Source: Bigelowiella natans CCMP2755 (lineage: Eukaryota; Cercozoa; Chlorarachniophyceae). Taken from it: a stretch of 64,000 bases of DNA. Below are positions 24,884 through 36,229 of the stretch, in pieces. Where the stretch lies: contig ADNK01000981.1 in assembly GCA_000320545.1 (NCBI GenBank), positions 93,960-157,959 on the forward strand, given 5' to 3'. Within the stretch, counting starts at the first letter, position 1. Each line of letters starts with the position of its first letter. The notes beneath the pieces were generated by a model, which did no database searches, was not told the origin of the DNA, and saw only the letters and a list, made by a program, of their open reading frames with translations. Position numbers and translations under genes: made by a program.

Positions 24884-25869
24884 TGTGCTGTCTAGATCTA
24901 GTTAGATTTAACTATTTTTGTAGGGGGGGGGACGGAAGTGCTCCAAGATTGGAATTGAGCTGTATTTATCTTTGATGGTTATATATTTTGTTGTCGCACA
25001 TGGATATTCAAAGCGGATTATAGAATAAATCGCATATACTGCAAGCAAATACTGATGATTTATTCATCGAACTATTACAGGCTAATAATCTCTCGAGACT
25101 CTCTGTCTCTCTCTCTCTCTCGTCTCTCTCTCGTCTCTCTGTCTCTGTCTCTCTCTCTCGTCTCTCTACAGGCCTGTAGATGAAATAATGATCATGCAAA
25201 TTGACAAAATGATCGCCGGTACGAGTAAGCAACTTCAGCAGGCTATGACGCATAGAGGGAATGTAGACGGTTTTCCTTGCCGACAGATACTCCCAAGCGA
25301 AAAATGCTCGTTAACATAAAATGCTCTACTGTTAGCCTGGAACATCGAAGAATTTTGGACCAACATAATATAAGATAAATGACCTGTAATTCATGATGTT
25401 TGATGTAAAATACCATGTCATATTGAGAAAATGCACCTCGTTCACCATTCTCGCTCCGCCTGATGGGGCCGCGCGCCCGGGTTTCGCCCAACGGCGGCGC
25501 GCGTCTCTGTCTTCGAGCAACGCTCCTCGTTATCTCCTCGATAGTTCTTATCCTTCCAGAATGCATGAGGACCAAGTGGCCAGCAAGGTATAACTCAATA
25601 TCTGCACTTTTAAGACTAAAGAGTAGGAAATTCTTTGTAAAGCTTGCGACGATTACAAGCCGTTGGTGTAGTAGCAGCGTCCATTGCTTCTGAGCCTTCA
25701 AACACATTTCAAAATTTACGATGTTGATAATCGTCACTACCTCGCTGATTTAGCTTTTATACTCTCCATGATCTCGTAGGTTTGCCCTTGCTTCGCCTGG
25801 ATGTGGGAGGGGCGTGGGGCCGTCGAACAGGCATGAAACACAGCAGCAGCGTCAGTGGCAAATAGGTAG
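24884..25869. promoter_or_regulatory. Divergent spacer with a possible plus-strand upstream exon
   Basis: It contains an imperfect CT/GT-rich tract (25095-25170). After a plausible acceptor (CTCTACAG near 25170), a plus-strand frame reads EIMIMQIDKMIAGTSKQLQQ, which may be an upstream exon of the J-domain gene. Around 25455-25505 there is a short GC-rich block (GCGCGCCCGGGTTTCGCCC) unlike its surroundings; open frames on both strands cross it without recognisable similarity. CTAG islands are absent apart from two words at the left edge. Confidence 0.35.
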
Positions 25870-25913
25870 TTGACGACGCCATTGTCACCACCATCACCAC
25901 CACCACCACTATT

Positions 25914-25957
<44 letters not shown>

Positions 25958-26826
25958 TCCCATCTCATCCTTCTTCTCCTTCTCATTATTATAATTTGTT
26001 ACATCGGTCATCAGGAGATCTTCCCCTTCAACTTTCTTCAGACGAACGTGCTCGCTTTGGACGCCTATGGAAGCTTGCAGGTGGTAAGGTTACGATGGAA
26101 GAGCGATTCGGTGATGTACCTTGGGCTGTAGAACGAAGAACAAGACGACAGCAGCAGCAGCAGACACAAGGAGGAGGAGGAGGAGGAGGAGGAGGAGGAG
26201 GAGAGGGAGGAGAAGAGTGGGACTTACTACCATGGTCGAGTGCAGAGAATTTACTGAAAAGACAATGGGACTATCGTATACGGATGTAGCTGCAATTAAG
26301 AATGCGTTGGGGGCGGATGGTTATCGGCAATCGATGAGTCGCAAACTGTTTGCTGTTGTGTTAAGATTAGCTGGTCAAGCTTCGTGTAAAAAACCGATTG
26401 CTCTCTCAGAAGAACTTATGATGATGGGAGAAGGACAAGGAAGACAGAAGTTGCAGCACCACCAGCAGCGGCAGCAGTATGAAATGCATGATCCCCTTTC
26501 CTCCTCCTCTCCTTCTCCCTCCTCTTCCAGATGAACCCCTCTACCCTACGGGCTTCCTCATTTGTTGGAGGGATTGTCCAGGGAATGGGGGTTGGGAATC
26601 AACGTCATCATCGGCATTATAATCATCGACATGATCACAATCAACAGCAGCAGCAGCAGGATCAGATGCAGTCGCATAATCGTGAGACCTCCTCTCCTCT
26701 TCGTAACCCGGATGATGATGGTCAATTGAAATAACAACTAACGTCGGGTTTTTTTAAGCAATAACAGCAGCAGCAGTTGTTAGTAGTAGTGAAGGTAGAA
26801 TGGTGGTAGTGGTGGTGGTGGTAGTT

Positions 26827-26865
<39 letters not shown>

Positions 26866-28508
26866 ATTTGAAGAGGAGAACCATCCACTACCACTACTTC
26901 CCTTTACTACTACTGTTTGCTCTCACCTTCAACGTGATAACAACAACTATTTATTATTACTGTTTCGTCTCTTCCGTTCATAGATTGCTTTCTGCTTTCT
27001 ACTAAGTACGATTGTATTGTTGTTTGTGGTGATAGCAGACTCTCATCATCACCATCATCATCATCATCATCATCATCATCTGGATTCTGCTCACACTACT
27101 AGTCCCAGCAGCCGGGTAATGACAACACCATCGTCATCTTACAAAGTAGCAGCAGATTTAAATGCTGCCAATTATCATGATCATCATCACCACCATCATC
27201 ACCAGAACGATGACCTTGGAACAACGAGGACTGCTTCAATGGCAGCAAATAATCCAAGAGTAGTAGTAGTAGGAGCTACTACTGGCGAAGGTGTCCACCA
27301 ACAGCATGCACGTAACAACAACAACAACAACAACAACAATCCTTTCGATTCAAGCGCTATGATGGAACGGCTACAGGTGAATAATGATGACTACGTATTG
27401 ACAGAGTAGTAGTAGCAGTAGTATAGTCGAGTGGTATCATGATGATGATCATTGGGATGATAATGCTGCTATATCAATACAGTTTCAATTATGATCAACG
27501 CTGAGTAGATACACTATGTTGTTTTTCTCTGTCAATTATTCATCATCACAACAACTCTTATTCCTGATAACTATGTACTACTACTTATGTTGTGTGCTGC
27601 AACCACCATTTCCACCACCATCATCACCACTGTGTATTATTATTACTATTATTATTATTAAAAGGCGGAGCTAGCAAGTAGTAAAAAGGCCATATCGATA
27701 CTCTCTCGTGAGCTGTCAGTAGAAAAAGCTAAGGCACACCTTTCTCAACATCGTGAACAAATGCTCAAAAACCAACTCAAAACGACTATTTTGAGGCGGA
27801 AGAGAGACCGCAACAAACTAGTAACCCTCAGTACCCAATTGAAAAGTGCTGCGGCGAAACTATATGCTAGGGGCGAGCTTGAAGAGGCCGGTGATATGTA
27901 CACAGCATGGCTGCAAGTTAACGGAATCGAAGAAGTGGAAGATAATAATAATAATAATAATAACAATAATGAAGAGGAGGAGGAGGAGGAGGAGGAAGAT
28001 TCTTCGAGTTGGAAAGAGAAGAGAAAGAACAAACAAGGTGGAAGAGTAGGAGGCGGAGGGGTAGGAAGAATGAAGGACTTGCAGAATAATCCAGACTGGA
28101 AGAAAGGAGGAGGAGGAGGAGGAGGAGGAGGAACTCCGATGGTGATAGAAGGAAAAGATGAAGAACAGCAGCTCTATGATAAGAATACTAATAGTGGCGC
28201 TGCTGGCATGGGAAACAATGGCCAAGGATGTATACAAACCGACGATGACAATCATCATCATCATCATCATCATCATCATAACACAACTACTGCTGCAGCT
28301 GCTGCTGTCATCTACACAAATAGGGCTGCTACGGCAATGATGATGAAGGTACAATGAAAAGAAGACAAGAAGAGAGGATAATGGGTTTCTTGTATTGTGT
28401 GTCGTCATGCATATTGAAGTAATGTATATCAGAACCGTGATGATGATGATTTTTGCCTTTTGCCGTCATCAAATCACGCGATACGATGTTACTGAGGAAG
28501 AGTGGGAG

Positions 28509-28544
<36 letters not shown>

Positions 28545-29203
28545 ACGCGCGCTGAAGCAGCTTGTATGATTATTGCACTAGAGAAAGAGGAGGAGGAGGA
28601 GGAGGAGGAGGAGGAGGAGGAGGGTTCTCTTGTTTCTTACTAAGATTATGTATTAATACTCTCTTTCCTCTCTCTTTCCTCTCTCTTCTCTCTCTCTCTC
28701 ATCTATCTCTCCCAGAGCTATATGGAGGCTATTAGCGACTGCAAGAAAGCAATAGCACTGCAACCTTCGCTAGTAAAACCGGTTGTTATAATTATGAAAT
28801 AGAGGAACAATAATAATGATAATTATAAGAAGAAGGCGGTTGTTATAACTATGTAATAGAGGAACAATAACAATGATAATAATAAGAAGAATAAGAAGAT
28901 GAAGAAGAAGAAGAAGAAGAAGAAGAGGGGAACAAACAAGTGATAAGATGATAGTGATGAAAGAAACCTTGATAGTATTTTGTCTATATGCTGCTACCTA
29001 GTTGTTCTACGTAGCAATTTGAGCACATGATGGATTATTGTATGTTTGTCATGACGTGACATTCATTATCATCATCATCATCATTCATCTTTGGCAAAAA
29101 ATAAGCAGCAGTCAGTCGATACACAGATCTCTCATCAAGGATTTTATTCTTATTTGATTCTTAATATATTTTGAGCTGCTTTAGCAAGGAGCAACGTGCG
29201 GCG

Positions 29204-29240
<37 letters not shown>

Positions 29241-29600
29241 CTAATTACCCGTGTTTCTCTCTCCCTATTTCTCAATATTTCTCTTTATGATTATCGAGCA
29301 GTATCTTCGATTAGGAAGATGCTACCTGATGCTGGGGGAGGTGATTAGTTGTTCTTTTTCTAGAATGTATGTTGGATGGTGGAACAGATGCAAGCGGCAC
29401 TGATAGAATGTGATGATGATATTATGATGATGCAGGGAGAGGAGTCCATAGATGTATTCCGTAAAGGCTTAAGAACGCAATCATCGTTGTGCAGCAGCAG
29501 CAGCACACAAGATGATAATAATAAGAAGAATGATGGTATGGCAGCAGGGGTACGTAATACTGCAATTCAACGTTAACATAATGAGTGTATGTATGTGTAT

Positions 29601-29636
<36 letters not shown>

Positions 29637-29803
29637 CATCATGTGGTTGGCATGGAGAACAACGATAAATTGGAATAATAATGTAAACATTCCTCTCATT
29701 CTTCTGTTTGTCCCACAACCACAAACCACAACCACCCGCACCAGCACTTTGTCTCTATTATCGGTGTTGAAGTATATAAGATATTATATATACCATATTG
29801 TAT

Positions 29804-29842
<39 letters not shown>

Positions 29843-30434
29843 TACATATATACACATTATCGTGTTTTCTGATGATGGTGACGACAATTAATGCTACTAC
29901 TTACTATGCATAGCAGCATTCTTCTTCTTCATCATCATCATCATCATCATCATGGGTCCGAGAGGCACAAGAAGGTCTTATCTTGGGGCAGCATCTTCAA
30001 AAAGCAGAAATGCAGGCCTTTGAGGCTCGAGCAACAGGAGATTATGAACGTGCTCTAAGGTGGGCTGAGGCAGCGCTTTCTGTCGCGGAAACAGGCTGCT
30101 TTCTCCGCGAAATCAAGGCTGAAAGTCTGTTGATGATGGGAAAATGGCCCGAGCTTGTGGCGTTTTTGGAAGAAACAGCCCGTGTTTTTGCGTTTAGCCC
30201 CAAGAATGGCCAGCGATTCACACAGCACCCTATTATCGGTGAAGAAGAGAGGAGAAGTCGATGTAGCAATAATAGCGCCTCCTCATCACCATCATCTTCT
30301 TCTTCTTCTTCACACAATATGCGGCTACCTGCAAGTGCTAGTAGCATTGCACAACGGCTGATGTCTATCTCTTCATCCTTAGCCCTCTGTTTTGCACGGT
30401 ATGATGATCATGATGATCATGATGTTGCCTCCCA

Positions 30435-30490
<56 letters not shown>

Positions 30491-30657
30491 AAACACTTAG
30501 TAGAATTAGCAACAACCCCTCTGTCTGTCTGTATATCTGTCCTTTTGTACGCTTGTGCTATTATTTTGAGGGGAGGAATAGTAGTAGTAGTAGTAGTAGT
30601 AGTAGTAGCGACATTGAGTCGTCTGCAACTGATCATTCATTCGTTGTCATCATTCTC

Positions 30658-30698
<41 letters not shown>

Positions 30699-30887
30699 GT
30701 GGTTGTTGTTATCATTACTACAACATGCATCGTTCTTCGTTATCGTTGTTTGTGTGTGTTGTTTGTTGTTATTATTACAACATGCATCTCGTTGGTTCTT
30801 CACTATCGTCATTCGTCTCGTCCTCGTTTGTTGGTTCTTAGAGCTTTGTGGGCAACACCTGGAAGAACTACTGACTCAAGTAGTAGA

Positions 30888-30921
<34 letters not shown>

Positions 30922-31633
30922 TATTGTACGGCGTAGTAGTTCGTTGTACCACAACAAATAAGTGATATGAATGAAGAAGACGAAGAAGAAGAAGAAGAAG
31001 AAGAAGAAGAAGAAACACGAGGTGGTGGTAGTTATTATTATCGACTCTACGGCTACTATTACTAATACTACTACTAATACTACTACGAATACTATTACTC
31101 CTCAGAGGCTGCTATTCGAGGAGCGCTTCTTCACCTTAAATCTCCTTCTCCCACGGTGAGTTATACAAACAAACCGGAGCAGCTGCTGATGTTTCTAGCA
31201 GACGATAAAAGGAAGAACAGCAGCAGGAGGCATCAAGTGGCAAGGAGGAGAAAGTCCCCTCAATTTGCTATTCTTTCCACCATGTTGGAAGTGGGAGGAG
31301 GGGCTGAAGAAGGAAATTCGACGAGGACGCGCTATAAGAAGGATAAAGTCTCAGAAACAGCAGCAGCAGCAGCAGAAGAAGAAGAAGAAGAAGAAGAAGA
31401 AGAAAGCAAGCTCGTTATCAGCGATCAGATGATAAAGAAAAGACTGTGTGAGCTGATGTCGTTGGTTGATATTGTGCAGGTTGTGAATGAATGCTAATAT
31501 GATGATGCAGAGAGTGTGATATAGTAGGAGGGAGAAAAGAAGGAGGAAGAGGAGAAGGAGGACTCAACATTTTAAATAACTTTAAAACCGTCATTTCTAG
31601 TGCTTTATTAGGAATGTCGAATATGTGTATGTG

Positions 31634-31666
<33 letters not shown>

Positions 31667-31850
31667 CTAGTACAGAAGAAGAATAATTAGTTATATGCTC
31701 CTCTTAGAAACTAAAGACAAAAGGAGATGCAGCATTCAGGGACGGAAAATTTCATGCAGCACACGGAGTAAGCAATAATAAAATATGATAATTCGCATAC
31801 AAACGTAGTAGTAGTAGCCCAATTATAAATATGAGGAGTATTGTGCATCG

Positions 31851-31902
<52 letters not shown>

Positions 31903-32529
31903 TGTGTAAGTGTATTCTTTGATACAACCTGTTGTGTTTGTGTGGCCATCAATCAGTTCTATAGTAAAGCACTAGATCGCATTCTAAATGTGAAAAACCG
32001 TCACATGCGGGCTGTTTTGCTATGCAATCGTGCTGCATCGTGCATGTCTTTCCACGGATATGAAGAGGCAATAGAAGACTGTAGTACCGCTGTAAGTGAT
32101 CATAAAATGTCACCATTAGAATAGTAGTGATATGAGATATCATGATGGATGATGATAATGATGATAATAATGACATCGTCGTCATGGAAAAGAGCTACCA
32201 AATAATCATATATTACTACTACTTTTAGTTTATTAATTAATTAATGCACTCTTCAGTTAAACATTGCACCATACTACAACAAAGCACTCCTACGTCGAGC
32301 CAGAAGGTAGTAGTAGTAGAAGAAGAAGAAGAAGTAGTAGAGTAGTTAGTATGTGTCTTTTTCTTCTTCTTTTAATGTTTAATAAATTCGTTCGTCGTTT
32401 CTATGTGTGCTTTGTCAAAAAGCTTTGTGATGCTAGGCAAGTACCAAGCAGCTCTCTCTGATTTCCACTCGTAAGTGTAGTAGTATTAGTAGGAGGAGAT
32501 TACGAGTGGTATACATATCCTACAGTACA

Positions 32530-32562
<33 letters not shown>

Positions 32563-32816
32563 CATGCATAGCTATGTGGTGTGTGTGTGGGGGGGGGGGG
32601 TATAGAGTTGTTGTCGTACGTCACGGGTAACCTTGTAATGATGCCATAAACTCAATATTTATATCTTCACATCTATTTAGTTACTTGAAAGAAATCAAAG
32701 AGAATGAGAAGGATGAGTCCAATCCTGCTGCTGCTGCTGCTGCTACAAATGCAGTCCATGTGCAACGAGAAATCCAGCAAGTTTACAAGAAAATGCAGGT
32801 AATAAGTACAACTAAT

Positions 32817-32859
<43 letters not shown>

Positions 32860-33141
32860 AGGGATCAACCAAGCATTTATCGGTCTATCTTCCATAATTA
32901 GCATTTCAGGATCATCTTCTATGTAGTACTATCGAAACAAAAAGTGACGACATTTGTATTGTATTATCTAGAAGTTTTCTTTTTGTCAAATCTATCCTTT
33001 GCATTTTCAGTTTTAAAATTTTAAAACATAATATAAGAATTGACACTCATGCATCGTATGTAAAAGCGGGAAAAAATGGCCAAAATGCGCGAATCTCGGT
33101 CTAGATCATCTCGGTACTACATTTGATTTCAATTATTTCGT

Positions 33142-33179
<38 letters not shown>

Positions 33180-34092
33180 ACATGATATTGTAACATAGAT
33201 CTGAAATAAGTAATAAGCATGGACACCTGATTGACAGTGTTGTTGTTGTTGTTGCTGCTGCTGCTGCGAAAACAGCAGCACATATCGTCAGTGTCAGAAA
33301 ACTGCTCTTTTTGTTATTTATGTATAGCGAATGTGATATAATATCAAAGTACAATGTCGTCACACCTACATTCAGGTGGTCCTACAAGCAACATCAGTCG
33401 TCCCCCCCCCCCCCCCCCTTTCTGGGGTAGTGCGGATGGTGCTAAAATGAATAGTAACTTTCCTTTGCACGGCAATGAAGATGACGGTGCTATTGGAGAT
33501 CACGATTATTACATGATTCTTGGTGTCAAGAGCGATGCTCCTATTCAAGAAATAACAAAAGCGTAAGGCCCCTATGTATCTATCTATCATTTGCTGCCAT
33601 TACTTTTATCGTTATATTTTATTTTGCCTATAAGAGTGATAATAATAACGATATTAAATGATAATAATAATACTGCAGGTATCGTAAAATAGCAGTGAAA
33701 ATCCATCCTGATAAGCATCCAGAGGTTGCGTCAGAGTAGTCAGTGAAAGGGGAGAGGAGTTGGGATATGATATAAACAGTGCGTTGTAGAGAGAGAGAGA
33801 GAGAGAGAGAGACGATAGTAAACAACATTCTTATGTCCAAATTGCGACACTTGCTTATAGGACAAAGCAAATTTTGCCAGGCGATTCAGGAGAGTAAAGG
33901 TGGTGTAAGAGAGAGAGAACCAACGACTTTTTCAAATTTTGTTAATGTAATAGCTATGCATCTCGTAAATCTCCTCATCCTTGTTTTTGTCTTGGTTTAA
34001 TATGATGACAGAATGCCTATGACACGTTAATTGATCCCACCAAACGATATGAATACGACATGGAGTACCGATTCCGGAATGTTCGAATGTGA
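25870..34092 (+). CDS. TPR co-chaperone with C-terminal J domain (DNAJC7/TPR2-like), about 20 exons
   Basis: The C-terminal J domain is spread over four phase-consistent exons: one ending 33562 (DHDYYMILGVKSDAPIQEI), 33679-33724 (YRKIAVKIHPDKHPE, containing the HPD Hsp70-stimulating motif), 33861-33899 and 34012-34092 (NAYDTLIDPTKRYEYD, stop). Upstream exons encode TPR helices: AAAKLYARGELEEAGDMY, YTNRAATAM then YMEAISDCKKAIALQPS, YLRLGRCYLMLGE, DYERALRWAEAALSV, KLKTKGDAAFRDGKF, LCNRAASCMSFHGYEEAI, YNKALLRRAR, VMLGKYQAALSDF. The N-terminal part (25870-27380) is rich in Ser, Gln, His, Gly and Asn runs and its exon joins are unclear: the frame changes between about 26165 and 26290. A 17-C run (33402-33418) lies in the exon before the J domain. 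Role: hands Hsp70/Hsp90 clients on; cytosolic by analogy. Confidence 0.85.
28780..28893. repeat. Tandem duplication (unit 57) starting at a 5' splice site
   Basis: Two near-identical copies (28780-28836, 28837-28893) begin CGGTTGTTATAA, share ATAGAGGAACAATAA and end in AAGAAG. The first base pair of the unit coincides with the exon/intron junction after the TPR exon ending LVKP (donor GT at 28782). Confidence 0.85.
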
Positions 34093-34099
34093 ATTAATT

Positions 34100-34188
34100 A
34101 TCAAATCGATGTGCTGCTACATCTTGGACGACTGGTAGCAATGTGTCTGAATGCTGTGTGAATTCACTCAGCAATTCAGAGTTACTTG

Positions 34189-34222
<34 letters not shown>

Positions 34223-35800
34223 GTGCATCATCGCTCCCCTCCGCGCTGCTGCTGATTGCAACACTGATTGATGCGCAGCTCACATTGCTCTGATGACCAG
34301 CTAGCCAGACCCAAAGCTGTCTAGCTGTGCCTGTCTCTCAGTCTCGTCGCGCACAGCTAGACAGGCTAGCAGGCAAACTGTCTTCGTTGCACATTCCGCG
34401 ATGCATAGAGCAGCGTGCCGCACAATGCACATCGTTGGCCACACCTGAATTTTCGGTGTGGTCGCATGCGCACTCCATGCTAGCACTTGCACCTCCATCA
34501 ATGTCGCGTTGCACCATTCTAGCATTGTGCATGCATGTGCACTTGCAGACACGCACCTTCTAGCCTTGCTAACTTGCTTGTGCTCATGCACAACCGTGCC
34601 TCTGGACCTGCTAGCCTGGCTTCTCTAGCTTCTGGGCTGTGCCAGCGTGTGTGGAATCCAGACACAGTGGATGATGCCTGTGTGTCTGACAGAATGTGCT
34701 GATCATTGTCAGCACTGATCAGTGTGCGCTAGTGCGGGTGACGTGCAGCAGCACTGTTGTTGACAGCATGACACAGCACAACAGCCCGGCGAAATCACAC
34801 TTGACCACACTAGCACACGCAGGCATCGCGGTGAATCCGCTGGCTAGCTGGCTAGCTGGGTCTGTATTGCAATTTGACACGAGGCATGCTGGTGCATGAG
34901 AACATGCGGTCACTCTGGCACTTTGTCTTGTGTTTTCCCGAACTGCAATTTCTGCTGAGTGAACGAAACATTGGAACATCGATGACAATTTGACGATCAA
35001 CACGATGCAAAGACAACAACCTGCTGCGTTGCTGACGCACAACACGCGCCTCAAGCAACGCAACACACGTACAGCACTTCAAGTGAGAACGGCGAAGCGA
35101 GGATTTGAAAGGCTGGCAGAAAACAGCGACAGCTAGACACAGGTTGGCCAACCAATGGCCAGCTGCCGAAGGTGCGCGTGAAGAGACTCTCACAAGAGGC
35201 ACGCAGAGAAAGATGATGAAGAAGAATGGAACGCGGTTGGAAGTTCTGATCAAGAAAAAAAGAAAGAAAGAAAGAAAGCCAGAAAGCAAAGAAACTTGGT
35301 GCGATCGACCACACCTGGACATTGCACTCTGGCACTTCCAATGAATGAAAGAAAGAAAGAGGGAAACTTGATGATGCACCACACTTCCAAAACGTCACAA
35401 GACACTTGCAAAGTGCGAACAATGAACAATGAACAATGAACAATGAACAATGAACAATGATGATGAACATTGAACATTGAACATTGAACAAAGCATTGAT
35501 GAACCACACTTCCAAAGTGTTGCAAGACACTCATTGCAGTGTGCGAAACGCAGCGAAACTCAGTGCCTCGAGTCAATGTGAACAATGAGAACAATGATGA
35601 AAAACTGCATTTCCAAAGTGTGACAAACTGCAGACACAATGCGTGTGATGTGCATTGCTAGATGCCACAAGACACTTGCAATGTTCAGGTGTGCGAAGTG
35701 CAGTGCCTCGAACTGGCTTCAGTGAGGACTGACCAGCAAACTAGCGGGGTTCATGCAAATTGGCACGAACCACTAAACATTGAACGCATCTATACATCAC
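34100..35800. repeat. Long 3'-flank island after the J-domain gene; palindromic words plus heptamer repeats
   Basis: 34260-34900 is CTAG/TGCA-rich (GCTGGCTAGCTGGCTAGC at 34840-34857). 34900-35800 changes to text with recurring phrases such as CTTCCAAAGTGT, AAGACACTTGCAA and GTGCGAA. From about 35417 a perfect heptamer AACAATG is repeated five times, then AACATTG three times (to about 35490). Open frames occur on both strands but none has splice support or a recognisable domain. Confidence 0.65.
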
Positions 35801-36229
35801 AACTAGCAGCCAAATGACGACGATGCAAAGCATCCATCCTGAGCAGCAACACGGAGATCAAAGTTGGGGACAACCGAGGGGGCGAGTTTTGCGATATTTC
35901 ACTGCGACATGTGACAAGGAGCGAATCACGATGAAAATACATGGGATTTTGATGCTACGTCATTTGTTCTCATGGGTGACATTCTTTGGTGAATCTAGGT
36001 AAATTCCCTGCGATTCGGTCGATTTTGATGGTTAGTACCCGATTTTGGAACATCAGAACGCTCACTCTAGGAAGGGGGGAGGGGGATGATGATGATGTCC
36101 AAACTAATGACACCCTCTACGACTAAGAAGAGTACGGGACCGTGCTTCCCATTACAGCAGAAATCTTGAGGACGAATACGTATTGTTGTTGTCTACTACC
36201 ACGTGCATTTCCCAGCGGTTGGTTGTGTA

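Noticed and set aside
25243-25737. Minus-strand 164-residue open frame
   Set aside because: No recognisable domain, overlaps a plus-strand coding-like segment, lies in a divergent promoter; kept only as an unexplained GC-rich block.
35417-35490. Possible CRISPR-like array of heptamers
   Set aside because: No spacers between units, eukaryotic context, no cas genes; simple tandem repeat.
34301-35640. Overlapping open frames on both strands in the island (Cys/His-rich and Phe/Leu-rich proteins)
   Set aside because: Frames are open on both strands because of word composition; no conserved domain, and the text matches non-coding islands elsewhere.
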